From: Ilyonectria destructans
Lineage: Eukaryota > Ascomycota > Sordariomycetes > Hypocreales > Nectriaceae
DNA length: 64,000 bases
Direction of reading: 5' to 3'
Assembly (NCBI GenBank): GCA_020740775.1
Contig: JAHEWK010000001.1
Coordinates: forward strand, 4,650,001 to 4,714,000
This document shows, piece by piece, positions 22,501-35,088 of this stretch. Both the position numbers and the translations under genes were made by a program. The notes under the pieces were generated by a model. The model was not told the DNA's origin. It was given only the letters and a program-made list of their open reading frames with translations, and did not search any database. Each line of letters starts with the position of its first letter. The first letter of the stretch is position 1.

Positions 22501-25500
22501 CCGGCTGTCGATCGTCGCCGCTAGAGGCAGTCATCGCCAGTGTCCCCGAACCACTCTAACGGCGATGAAGTCGATGTGGCAGGGAATCATCCTGCCAGGT
22601 CGGGACCAGGTCATGGGTGTTCGTCAACGCCGAAGAAGTGGTCCTAACATCATGCGGTTCTTTTCTTGTCTCGCTGCCTGCACTGCACCCGTTGCTCGTC
22701 CTGCTCTTTCGGGCAAGTGCCTTGAAACTGGAGGCTGTCAACTTCATCCCAAGAGGCGGGTACCGAGTCCAGACGGGGCCTGGTCGCCGCTGTCGCCCTC
22801 ACTGTCGGTGTCGCATCTGTGACCGCCCACCTGCGTCTGGTCCGCCGGGGGGGCACAGCGGTGACACCTCGTGCACCTCGCCTTGGCTGCTTGGTACCTT
22901 GCATAGCGGCGTCCTGCTGCAGATTGCAGTGCAGGTCCCCCCATGGTGCAGGCTGTGCAGACTGTGACGCCTGTGACGCCGCTATTATGCAGGAACAGGA
23001 ACGGCGGCCAGTTGTGGCCACTCACCGCACCACCGTAGCACCAGTCCGCGTTGTGCAGAATGCAAGGTGCCACGAACGCATTATCACATTGGCACACTTG
23101 AGCAGGTACCGGGAGCCACCAACGAATCATGAATGCGAAGAGCGGTGGCGTTCCGTTCCTTCAATGGTGTCGTCCTCCGTCCAGTCACTTCCTTCTGGCC
23201 TACCTCAGCTTGGAGCGCACGCAACTGCACCCCCAACCGCCAAACCACATGCATCCATTGGCATTCCGATACCTCACAACCTGCCTGCCTGCCTGCTTAT
23301 CACACACTAGGTATGTGCCACAATGTGAACACTCACACAAACGCTGCTTGCCCGTCCTCCGTTTGTGATTTCGCTCTGTCAACCCTCATCCGCCCATCAA
23401 TCCGCCCACGGCAGCCACTCATCCTTCCATCCCACCTTCCTACCATCCTACCCTCCACCGTCCAGCTTTTGCCCACGTTGACCCGTCGCCACCGAGCCAC
23501 CCACTCACACCAGCTTGCCCCAGAATTGTAAGCTGCTTCATCGGCTAACATCAATCGCCATCGAGCGTCACAACAACCAGCCACCGAAGCCTTGACAACA
23601 AAGGTCCAACCGGTCCTATCTGTTCCACTGATCCTCCTCGCCGACTCTTCGGCCTTCCCTGTATAGCATAAGCTCCAGGGAACGTGCTTTGAAGCTATCG
23701 ACACCACCGTAGGCCACTGGGAGGCACAGGCCAAGTACCAGGATGTCGTCAGCTCCGTGACTAGCTAGTCCTGGGTTTGGGCGTCGCGGAACCGGCTGCG
23801 CACAGCCTGGTGCATTGTGGCATAGAGATACGTGCGAGCAATGCGGCGGGCACTTACCTAACGATCTACAACGAGTCATCACGTTTCCTCTCCCGACCCC
23901 AAACCGCAGGACGTGGGAGTATAGCGCTCTCATCTAGCCGTTTCGGGGCAGACTATCGCCACCATTAGCTGTGGTTGGGCCGTCGCCGATCAGGCCAGTA
24001 CTAAAGTCCTACTGCGTATGTGAATGCAGCCAGCAACAAGATCCGTCGTGCAGTTGGTTTTCGGCCCTTGTCATCGACCACTCGACCCCGGACTTATACC
24101 CCAGGGATTTTAACCAGCGGCGTGAGGTTGCATATGAGAGAACCACCTCTCGTCGAAGAAAAAACTTCCTTCTTCCCGGCCTGCAGCTGCCGGGCAGTTT
24201 CGCCGACCCGAGAACTCAGTCTGACAGAATGAAGTTGCCTCAATCCTGCAACCGTGCGTGGGTGTCATTGATGGCGCGGCACCCTGACCACCTCCAATCA
24301 ACCTGGGGCCGCAAGCCCCCAAAAATGGTCCTTTCGACCCGGCAGTACGTACCATCCTGAGGTCCCAGCACGGCGTCCTGGAAGCGAGCGAGCTTGGTTC
24401 GGCCGGGGGACAATGGATGGACCCTGATGGTGGTCCTGTCTCAATAGCCCGCTAGCCCAGGGCCCCCTCCAGAGGCCAAAGGACGGCGGGACTTGGCATC
24501 CTGGTGCTGGGAATTGGACAACGGCCCGGATACGTAGCCGTGTGGCCAGCCAATCTCGCTGATAAGAACGACGGGGACTAGGACCGCAAACACCCTTGTC
24601 CTCCGGCCTTTGGGACGCTCCCCGGATTCCAGACCGGCGAAATGCACCGCGACGATACTATTCCAACGAATCCACCACCTTCCTGTCTCATTGAGCGTGG
24701 GGCTGGCCACACTTTGACATGATTCTGGAAGATCCCCTCCTAGATACGCATCTTCATTAGCTCACGTTATAGGCCATTGAGCAATGGTGTGTCCACCGCG
24801 GCTCAATCGCCTATGCTTCCGCCCTAACCTAGCATTGTTTGCGAGTCGTTGGCTTCATTGCTTCGTCTGGAGGTGGCGACTCCCAGCCAAGAATCTAACG
24901 TCGCATGGCTTCTGCTGGATCTTCTAGGAAAGGCTCGGGTAGAAGAGTCGTCTAGTCATTGCTAAGACGTATCCGAAACCCGGCTGACGTCCTACCCCCC
25001 AGACAAGTGACAGGATGCCTCATTGTGTCGTTCATGCATTCATCAGCATGGGACTGCCTTGTAGGTCCCACAGATCAACCCCAGAGGCCGCTGCTAAAAG
25101 CCTCGCAAATTAGGCTTGACAGCTCCCTCAAGGTTGGCCTAAGTCGTCTGGACATGGTGTGTCCGCTTCACCGCGAGTCAATACACCATGCTCCGACGTA
25201 ACGACCGACCAAGTGTGGAGGCAGCTTGAAATCAGCCCGTATCCAAGGGTGCCCTGTCTGGGTGTCACCCCCAGCTAGCGCTGGTTCTCAACCCTGCGAG
25301 ACCGAATGGCCATTCCGCCGACCATGTCCCTGGGCCTTCTCGAAGGTTTCAGACCCCACCAGCTCAATCTCAGGCCCCGACCCAGCATGACGCGAGATCA
25401 ACATTCAATGATATGAACTGGTGGCCGGTTCGGTTCGTGATGTCGCCTCCAGAATCCATGTTGACGATCTGGCAAGGTGGAACTGAGAAAGACTCGTCAC

Positions 25501-28500
25501 CTCGGCTTGAGCGAGTCACCACAGCAATGCTTAACAAAGTAAAGTGCGACGGTGGGTGACTGAGCCGCCTGTATCTGCCACAAAGTGGTCTCTCTATTTC
25601 CCCGGTTTCCACGCGAACTGACACAACCGGGCGGACAGTTGTGCTTTCACACTACTGTATATCACTGTTATCGCCAGTGACTTATCAACCCCACGACTGG
25701 ACACACACACAGACCATGCAGCTAGTCTACTATCACCAAGCCTCACTATCTAATGGAGTGAGCGTCTCCGGACTTATCACCAGCTTAGTGTCTATCTGTC
25801 ATCGGGTGGGGTCACCTGAAATGGGCTGAGTATCTTGGGACATATCGTACCTCTGTGGTACATTATGATCACCATACCGATAATTGACCATTTAATACTT
25901 GGAGGCGTCTGACTGTGACAATCAACTAACATTTGAGTTCACAGGACAGACATGGCAGAGAAGCAAGGTGTGCTTGGCGTCTTGTTCACGTGACACCCCG
26001 AAACGACTGTCTCAGTTGTTGGTTACCATCTGCAATTGTTTGCTCCAAAGCGACTCGATGGTCAAGTCCGCCTTCGGCGTATTATGTATGACTGATATCG
26101 ACCCACGGGCGATCAATGTCTCCATTTCCATAACTTCTGTGTTGGACCTGGCGATTTCTTAGTTTTCCAAGCCACTCTCTTCTTAGTCCAACCTGCTGCT
26201 TTTCACCTGAACAGCTGGTTGGACCTCTCGGAAAGCAGAGACCACACCTAATAGACGGCCTTCCACGCCACTGAAGAGGACGCGGCAGGCGAAATTGGCG
26301 CTAGACTTGTGATCTCTCAGATTGATGGAAAAAAATGAAGCCAGCTGTCGAAAAGTGGTCCTCGGCCAAGTGGACTTTTCAACTACCGGTCCTGGGACAA
26401 GGAAAAAGCAAGTACAGACCGCGGGTCGTCCCACGCTTCCGCCTCCGGAGGTTGAGTGAGGCCTTTCCCGCCATGACCCCCATGAGGAAAAAGAAAAGAG
26501 ACACCGGAGAGAAAAAATGAAAATTCTTTTTTCGTACGTTGCAAGATGGGTTGGACATGCCTTTCGAGCTGTACCTCGATCCGAAATGGGACAACACCAC
26601 GGCAAGAGGGTCGCACGTGTGGAGACAACGGCAGACTGTCGGAGGCTATAGTCAAGCCTACCTATGGATATAGGATGGATGCAGCGGTACGAGGCCCCTC
26701 TTGGTAACGGGATGCTTGGTGATCAGTGTGATATCCAAGACCAGCGGCAACGCATGAGCCTAGCGCAAGCCCATGTCTTTGGTTGTATACGGCTTGCAAG
26801 GTCACCGCCCACTTGACCTCGAGGACCTGGGGTTTTGCCTTTCGGCAGCTTCGGCTCACCGCAATACGTGATCCGAAGCTTCCAAGGTTTTTCATGGCAA
26901 ACATGAGCAGCAGGGAAGGACGAGTTCATTTCGGCATTTGCTCTGCTCTTGTCGTGCCTCATTCACCGCTGATTGAACCCGCCATGGTGTCACTAGTTTG
27001 TTGTTTGTCTCGACGTGAGACGCACTACATCGACGTACTCTGAAAAGTCTGCCGCCTTCACTTTTTTTCCTTTTTTCTTTTGCTGTCTCTTCCCTCCCTC
27101 TCATTCATGTTGTTTCTTTTTCTTACATGATTCATCGCACGATCTATTGCGTCTTTATGCGAGGGTCATTGTGTGCTAATGCAGGCGAGTTATGCACGCC
27201 GTGTCCATTGGAGCAAACCTAGCATATCTTTGAATCACTGATGGCCTGATCCAGGAAGGTCTCATATGCATCTCACACGGGCGCCCGAGGACCTGGAAAC
27301 TAGTCGTCTTGAACCACTAACGCGAGGGCCAGCAACACGAGACCGAGACACAAGACGCGGGCCTTCTGATGTGCGTGAGGGTGCGTCAGTGGACTGGCAA
27401 TCGGTCCAATCGTGACCGTGGGAAGTAAACCGTTGATCATCTCCAAGTGGAGCGCTGGAGCACTCCGAGGCGTCGTGACTCAAGACAGCACTCGATGTCA
27501 TCATTTGCATGCAACACATCAGTCTAGACTTCTTTCTTTTCTTCCTTGCTTGACTCGGCGATTTACTCAGACACCCGTGGCTGGACTTGTCTGTCAGAGT
27601 TTTGTTTGACGCGCTCGGGCATATCAAGTGAGGACCCGTTCGCTCAGCTCAAACAGCGTGTCACTTCTCATTTGTGCGTTATGAGTGTATTACGTCTAGC
27701 TCAACTCTGAGAAGCAAAGTTGCTTGGGCTAGTTTTACGCACGCCCTCTGGAAAGTCACATCGGTCGATGCCTAGGCTCTGTCAGCATGCCCTTCCGTCT
27801 ATAACCATCGCCATCGGCGGGGTCCGGAGCGTTGACGCCTTCGTCTTGAAATCCGAGCAGGCGGCTCCGCCGTAAAGAAGGCTCCCGGATACTCGTTACG
27901 CTTCCTGTGGTGGAGATTGGGCATGCAGCTGTCACAGCGTTTGGACGACAGAGGGTGGGGAATCAGCTGTCCTCCTGGGACAGGTTGTAGCGATGTTGGG
28001 AGATGGATGGCCTCATGTGAAGGACCGGAGTGTGGGTGGGGAGGATGCAAGGGGATTTGACGGTTGGATCGGGCCCGAGGACAGGGCGAGATCTGAAATG
28101 CAGGGCCGTGTCTTCCTGCGGATGAGGAGGGGTTTTGCGGGCGGATGAGACGTCGAATGGGATGTTCTCGGGACGTCTTTCTGTCTGACACGTCATGTCA
28201 TCCACTCTGTCCGTAACAAGAATGCGAAATCCGTGATGCATCACGAGAAGGCGGGAGCCATCGAATTGCGTAGGTGGTGGCGCAGACGTTCAGGTTTCTT
28301 TTTCATTACTCTGCTTTTTTGCTTTGCATTGACTGCATCCGGAGCCGCTTGGAACATTGAGTTGTGACATGGTGTGATGTTATTGCTTCGGTCGGGACGT
28401 TGATGAGAATTGAGGGGTAGTGGCATGATCTTGTGTAGGGTAAGTCGAACTGCCGTTGAGATTCATGTTGCTTCTGGGGCAGCCCAGAGCCTTCGTCCCT

Positions 28501-29376
28501 TGTCGGGCGTCGCAAAATTCAAATTTGTCTCTGAGGTATGATATCAAGTTGCTGTATATGTGTATGGTTTTATTGCGCTTTAAACTTCGATACCATTTTG
28601 TTGTGGCTTCAACACCCCACATAATCATGATCATTCCTTAACGTTGGATCGGCGTAGTTTACCCAATATGAATCCTGGTGACTGCAATATTATTTTCCGT
28701 AAGCGACCCATTAACACATGAGTGATGAACATTCAAAGCTCAGCAATACACAAACAGATCCAAGACTCGATACTAAATGTCGAACTCATACAGTCGAGAC
28801 ACATCCAGTTCGTGGTGTAGGGTAAGCAACAAGTATAGGGTATGTGATGTGGCGTAATTTTACTCAGGGGACATTAGCCCCACCCCAGCCACCCGGGTTC
28901 CGACTACCAGCCACTCCGGCCCCACCCGCAACGACATCATCAGGCCCCAAGCGTGACGCCGAGATGATCCCAACCTCCCAAGTTCGTATTAACAGGCCAA
29001 TTGCCTGCGTTCAACACGTACACGATCCTCGAAATTGGGCCTTGGTGCGTATTCCCAGGAACCGGGAAACCCTGCCTTGGAAAACGCGGCCCGTTATTGT
29101 GCTACCCGTCCCATATATCGTGGCTTCCCGCTGTCCCATTGTTCGGCTCCTTGCATCTTGCATCTTGCATCCTACATCTCTTCCCGAAGTTCGAGTCAAC
29201 CCTTTGTGTAACATTGTCGAGTCCTCCGAGTCGTTCTCGAATCAACATTGTCTCGGACACGTGCCCTACAATCGCAATTGTTGCATACCTCGGCATCCCT
29301 TCTCTTTGAACCCGCCTCTCCCTGCGTCTGGTCACATACCCAACCCTCTCCATTCCAAACCTACACATCCTTCATC

Positions 29377-30546
29377 ATGAGATGGTCATACACCTCAGCC
29401 CTCGCAGCCTCGGCAGCTCTGCTTGCCGACACGGTCTCAGCACAGACATGGAGCACCTGCAACCCCTTAGAGAGCAGTAAGTCGCTATTCTACGCTTCAC
29501 CTAGCCGTGTATCGAAGCTGACTTAGCCCCCCCCCGCAGCATGCGAGCCCGACACAGCCCTCGGCATGTCGGTCCACGTTGATTTCACCCAAGGCGAGGT
29601 CAATTCATTCGCCGCCTCCGGCTCCCCCACATACGACGACAACGGCGTCTCCTTCACCGTCTCCCGGAGCGGCGATGCCCCGCAACTCGCCTCCCTCTTC
29701 TACATCATGTTCGGCCGTGTTGAGATCACCATGAAGGCCGCCCCCGGTGCCGGCATCGTCTCCTCTCTCGTCCTCCAGTCCGATGACCTTGACGAAATCG
29801 ATATCGAGTGGCTGGGTGCCAGCCCCGACGAAATACAGTCCAACTACTTTGGCAAAGGCCAGACTACGACGTACAACCGAGGCCAGTTCCATGATGTCAC
29901 TGGCACGCAGTCGGAATGGATCACCTACACCATCGATTGGACCCAGGACCGGGTCATCTGGATGGCTGGTGGCACCGCCGTCAGGACTCTGAACTACGCC
30001 GATGCCGAGAACCAGTACCCGCAAACGCCTATGCAGGTCAAGTTTGGTGCCTGGTCCGGAGGTGATTCCAGCAACGCTGCGGGAACCATCAAGTGGGCAG
30101 AAGGTCCCACCGACTATACCCAAGGCCCCTTCACGATGCAGGTTCAGAGCATCCAAGTCACCGACTACTCGACAGGCAGCGAGTATAAGTACACCGACAC
30201 CTCTGGTTCGTGGGAGTCCATCGAAGCCGTCGGCGGCGAGGTCAACGGCAACGCGAACGGCGACTCCATCACCGTGACCGCCACCGCTTCCGGAACCACT
30301 GCCACCGCCGATGTCCCCGTCGGTATTGCCGCGGACGACAGCACAGCAACGGCTACCCAGACCGGTTGGCCCTGGGTCGCGTCCGCCCGGCCTTCCACTG
30401 GCGCTATTCCCAGCGGCTGGACCATGAACTCGGAGGGCAAGATTGTACCCATCTCTGCCGGCGCTGCCCTGCGCGCCTCTTCTCCCCTGCTCCTACTTGC
30501 TCCTATGCTGGCCGGCGTTATGACTTTTGCCGTTAGACTCTTTTAA
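29377..30546 (+). CDS. GPI-anchored GH16 transglycosylase, CRH/Utr2 family
   Basis: Two exons (29377-29476 and 29540-30546) give 368 aa. Family members crosslink chitin to beta-1,6/1,3-glucan in the cell wall. Residues 1-22 are a signal peptide (cleavage near VSA/QT). A cysteine-bearing TWSTCNPLESTCEPDTALG opens the mature protein, as in CRH enzymes. The catalytic motif DEIDIEWLG places the nucleophile at E119, the assisting D121 and the acid/base at E123. After the catalytic domain comes a Ser/Thr/Ala-rich stretch and a hydrophobic tail (LLLLAPMLAGVMTFAVRLF) that fits a GPI-anchor signal. There is no chitin-binding module visible at the N-terminus. The gene is probably expressed at the cell surface during growth. 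The leader is pyrimidine-rich with a CTTGCAT repeat near 29151-29178. Confidence 0.93.
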
Positions 30547-31433
30547 GGAAGAGGCTAGCCTGGTGAGTTGAGCAAGAGGGGGAACGACACAACATTTATG
30601 GATTTGCACGAGCATGCATGATATTAAGGATTTTAATGACCTTTGGGTTTGCTTTTATAGATAAGTATAGAACACTGCATGGATGGCGTATGATGAAAAG
30701 CATCGGGTATAGACATTATGGATTTAACAGCGCGGCGTTGCGGATGGGATGAAAAATAGGCCAGCAAGGCTAACTAGATTTGATGGATGATTATATATTT
30801 GCACATAGTAGCAATGAAAGATTGGATGACAGAAAATGTCTGGATACACATGCCTGTTATACGAATCAACTTCCAATGCTTATTACTGCTCCTCCTGATT
30901 GATAGCAAGACATGACAGACCGCACCAACTGACACACCTGAAGAGTTCAAGTTAGCGGTAGCAAGCCACTCGAACGAGTAGTACATCATCAGGACTAATC
31001 GTGTTCAGCAAGAGATATCTCGTTTCAGAGTTCTAGAAGCAAGTATGATCTAACAAAGCTATGAAGCCCTCCGGCCACTCAGTTCCCTAAGCACTCGCTG
31101 CTCACCCGACCCACGCGCTTTTTCCAGCTTCTATGTATGCGCGAGTCCTTTCATAAGAGATGTGTGCCGCCGTACACCTCCTATGGGTGATCCATATAAT
31201 TCGCCGTGCCCTCAAGTTCATGAATCCAAGGTCCCCCCTCCGCGTCGTGGACACTCGCTTTGCGCATGTGTATGCGTCATGCCTGGCTCCCCGCTCCCTT
31301 GATGTAAATGTTGAGCGAATAAAAGCAAGTAGTCTTACAAAACCACAAAATGCAGATAAAGAATGCAACTGGAATCAAAGGTAATGATGAATGAAGACGA
31401 AAAAAAAAACCCCAAAAACAAGTCTGGGTTGAC
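30547..31433. other. convergent intergenic region (CRH gene / top1)
   Basis: This stretch holds the 3' flanks of two convergent genes. It is AT-richer than its surroundings and I see no gene in it. Confidence 0.6.
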
Positions 31434-34400
31434 TTAGAAGGTCCAGTCATCCGCATCCTCGACAGACTTGATGGCCCATCGGAACTTGTCTCGAAGAGTC
31501 TTGGAGAAAAACTTTTCAATCGGCACATCGAACTTCTTGGAGAAGACAACAGTCAAGCGAGGATCGATGTAGTTCTGGATGTATGAGTTAGCGAGGGGAA
31601 AGACGTAGAGAAAGATCGGGGATACTCACCATCTTGGAAGTGCCAAGAGCGACTTCCTTGTTGCCATCACGATCCTCAGCCTGCGTCTCGAGCGTCTTGA
31701 TCCGATCATCGATCTTCTCAATCGCGCCAATGAACTTCTCGACAGTTGGCCCTCGGCCCTCAGCAATGACCTTCTTGCTCTTGTTCTCTTTTTTTAACTT
31801 GGCCTCCAATTCCTTGACGACCAGAAGTCGCTCCTTGAGCTCCTTGTCAGGCATAGCCTTTTCCTTATTGGCCTTGAGCTTTTCATTGTCTTTTTCGAAC
31901 TTCTTCGTGATTTTTGTCCGCTGTTCCTCAACCAAGAACTGCTGGTGCTCCAGGATCCATTCCTCGTCGAGGTCTTCGTCAAGTTCAAACCAGGCAGCGC
32001 CCTTCTTCTTCTTCTGCGTGGGCTCAATGTCTAAAATCATTTTCTTTGTTCGCCACTTCTGGTACCGAAGGCCCTTGATCTGAAAAGAGGTTAGCTTCAT
32101 GTCCACTCAGCATAGGATAGATATCACATACCCTGTCGCCAAGCTTCTGCATTTGTACTTCATGTCCAGCGCCGACGGTTCGCTTATGGTTACAAAGAAT
32201 GGCCACTTTACGATTGCAGTCGTTGTAAAGTTTCACCTTCTCTGCAACACTGCCGCGAGATCGAGGATCCTTGCTCAGTTCCTTGAGCAGTTCCGACATG
32301 GTCCAAGACGCGTTGTAGGTACGGAAGACCTTGGCTGTCAGACCCTGCATGTAGCTGTTCAAATGCTTGTTCAGTTGTGAGGTCTAAGGAGGGTGTTAGT
32401 ATGGCATCAAGACAAAACGCTATTGGTTTGTCTACTTACGTTGAGGCGGTCGAAAAGGTCGTCGCCGTTGGTCTTGGGGGCCTTCTTGAAAAGCTTCAAG
32501 TTCTTGAAGACCTGAGCTTCAACGTGGGCAGTCTCGTTGTATCTGATACTGTCCTTACCGAGGAAGTCAAAGGTGACCTTGTTGGGAGGCTCGAGGGTGA
32601 TGTGCTCGTACTTCAGTGAGCAGCAGCCCACAGTGTCAGCCTCATTCTCAGTATCCTTTTCATTTCCGGCTCTCAGAGCAAGCTTATCAATCAGGTACAT
32701 GGCCGTGGCCCTCTGCCGATCCGCCATCACCTCGCTCTTAAGCTCTTTGGTGTATTCCTTGCGAATCTTGCCGATATACTTCTTCAACTCCCGAGCCTTT
32801 TCGAACTTCTTGAAATCACTCTGACCCTTGATATCACTGGCAGCTCCAAGCATCACGTACTTGTAGGCACCGTTGATATTTTCCTGCCACATGGCCAACC
32901 AAGTCGCTTTCTGGTCATGCTGGATCGCCTTCCATTTATGTCCGGCTGGAGGAGTTGGCACCTTGGCATCCTTTCCAATGTTGATGGTGATGTGTTCTGG
33001 CCAGACTCGGGTCTTGATCTTGCCGGTCTTGGGATGTTCACCTCGACCACGGAACAGACTTGGGGGTTCAACTCGGAAGTTGCCAACTTTCTGCTTCCGG
33101 CCATCCCACATGCAGTGGAGGTAGGGCTCTTCGAGCTTGTCCCTCTTGGCCTTGGCAGCCTCCTTCTCTTCCTTGGACATGTTCTTGGTTTTGGCAGCCT
33201 CGAGCTTGGCCGACACGTACTCGTGCATCTGCGAGAAGTCGCATTTGTCGATAGATTTGATCTGGACTTTGTTGCCCTTAGAGTCTGTCGCACCAAACTT
33301 ATCGACAAACTCAGCGAAGTCGGTGAAGAAATTTTCACGGAACACGGGGTTGTCAAGGTGGTGGGATGAAGCGGGAGTCATCATGGCTACCCAAAAGGTG
33401 GCGGCTTCTTCAGCCTCAGGGGCGAGGTTGACGGGCTTTCCATCATATATCAACTTGACATGCTTGGGGAGAGGCTCGTATTCAGGCGCGAAGAGGACGC
33501 CGTTGTGCTCCAGAGTCCGCCACTTGATGCTGTCGTCCTGGGGCTTCGGCGCGTTCCACCATGCGAACTCCTCTTCTTCGTTGTCGCTCTCCTTGACCTT
33601 CTTCGCGGCCTTTGCTGGCGCAGCCCGGGCGCCCTTCTTGGCAGGCGCTGCCGCCTTGCCTCTCTTGGCGATTGGGGCATCGGAATCGGATTCCTCCTTC
33701 TTCACGCCGTTCGATTTCCGCTTCGAAGAGGCCCCATTTGACTGGCGTTTGCTGGCGGACGACCTCGCGAGGGGCACATCATCGTCGGACTCGTCCTTGA
33801 TGGACTTTCTAGGAGTGGCTTTCTTAGCCCGAATGGACTTGGCCTCCTGCTCCGCCTTCTTTTCGATGGATGCCTTCTTTTTCGAGAGCTTGACGCCCAG
33901 GGGTTGGTCATCGTCCGAAGTCTCGGGCAGAGCCGTCTCATCATAGGAGGGAGGAAGCTTTTTGCCTCTCGCCTTGATAATCGGTTCATCATCGGAGTCC
34001 GAAAGGGCGGTTCTCTTGACCTGTCTCTGTCGTTTTGCCTATGATCGCATCGTCAGCTTGAGTTGGCCCCACAGCAATTTTTTCTCTGCCTGGGAGTATG
34101 ACGAACCAGAGGAGCACCTTCGTCACTGTCGGAATCGTCCCTGTAGCTAATCTTGGTGATGGAGGTACGCGACTTGCGCTTGCTTGCGCCATTCGAAACC
34201 GGCGCGTCCATGTCCATGTCGTCGTCTTCTACCGGACCGTTGCGCACTGATAGGCCGGCGAGGTGGTTGCTCTTGGGGCCGTCGCGATCCAAGGCCCTGT
34301 CCTGGGCGTGCGATATTTTCGACGAGGACACTGGGAAAAGAGACTTTGTTAGCACAAGTCGAGTCAAGGTATGCGCCAGTAGCAGGAGGCGAGGCAGGTC

Positions 34401-34540
34401 TGATCGGGGAAACTTTGTTGAAGCGACGAGGAGGCGCCGCAGAGGGCCAAAATGCGACGGGAAAGGGGAGGAAAAGGCGACTTACGGCGGCCGTTGGCCC
34501 TCGCAAGAGGGCGGTCGTCGTCGGAGCTGGCAGAACTCAT
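31434..34540 (-). CDS. top1: DNA topoisomerase I (type IB)
   Basis: Six exons (34540-34486, 34330-34107, 34038-32440, 32383-32132, 32079-31630, 31574-31434) join to 906 aa. The nuclear enzyme relaxes supercoils by transient single-strand cleavage through a 3'-phosphotyrosine. The N-terminal 340 or so residues are charged and lysine-rich with several acidic DSD/SDDD motifs and basic nuclear-signal-like runs. The core begins near [24 protein letters not shown] and includes [20 protein letters not shown] coiled-coil linker with long K/E runs follows. The C-terminal domain contains the active-site motif SKMNYIDPR, in which Tyr862 is the catalytic residue. The last exon starts with the Asn codon just before that tyrosine, so it carries the whole active-site tail of 46 aa. 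Top1 is divergent from atp3. Confidence 0.96.
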
Positions 34541-35088
34541 GTTGGTCGAGTTTGGTGGTCGTCGTGCGCGCTGCAACCGGCCGCTGAACAGAGACGATGA
34601 GGTCAGGGACTAGGATGTGAGACGGAGACAGCGACAAGAAAGGCCTGGGAAGAGCGATTCGAAGTAGGAAAAGGGAGGGAAAAGAGCTTGTTGCGGCAGT
34701 AAACGCCCCCTCAACGCCTGGGACAAGGAGATGAGGGACAGAGAAGTTGCACTGGGTGGGAAAGAAGAATAGAGAGCGGGCAAGGAATCTAAAAGAAGAG
34801 GGCGTCGGCGTGTTTCTAGGCTGGCCGGGGAAGGCAACCTGCCGACCAGCGAAGTAATGCTAGCGCTCAGAGGCTGCCCGGCTACCAGGCGCCTAGTCAC
34901 GTGACGACCCGGTTGGTTTGGGCGTAGCCGCTAATTTACCGGAAAAGAGTGACGAGAACAAAACGCTGGTCCGCAATACAACTCATCCCGACCTCCAACG
35001 ACCGATTACCCCATCAATTGATCCGAGCATCGCGATCAATTGGGCCACCGTTGGCAGAGGCTCAATCCGAATATCTCCGTCCGTCACG
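34541..35088. promoter_or_regulatory. bidirectional promoter region of top1 and atp3
   Basis: This 548-base gap separates the ATG codons of two divergent housekeeping genes. It holds a CACGTG palindrome (separate entry) and pyrimidine-rich stretches on both sides. No other gene is seen. Confidence 0.65.
34896..34905. promoter_or_regulatory. 10-base palindrome GTCACGTGAC (E-box)
   Basis: This is a perfect inverted repeat with the CACGTG core bound by Cbf1/USF-type bHLH factors. It lies about 185 bases upstream of the atp3 ATG and 360 bases upstream of the top1 ATG, so it could serve both genes. Binding is inferred. Confidence 0.5.

Larger units (their letters stand above)
17371..29376. other. 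12-kb interval without a convincing gene between msn2 and the CRH gene
   Basis: All six frames give only low-complexity or Arg/Pro/Ser-rich frames, often with non-ATG starts, overlapping on opposite strands, and no recognisable motif or splice-consistent exon chain. The first 500 bases are probably the msn2 leader and the last 250 the CRH leader. The interval contains several tandem repeats (18971-19010, 19441-19510, 19530-19556), strong pyrimidine tracts (about 23370-23530 and 27050-27120) and two Msn2-type motifs near msn2. It may hold a very long regulatory region, non-coding RNA genes, or multi-exon genes I could not assemble. Confidence 0.5.

Noticed and set aside
33137..33946. 269-codon open frame on the plus strand over top1
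   Set aside because: Antisense shadow of the Lys/Ser-rich Top1 N-terminus, giving Ser/Phe/Leu-rich sequence.
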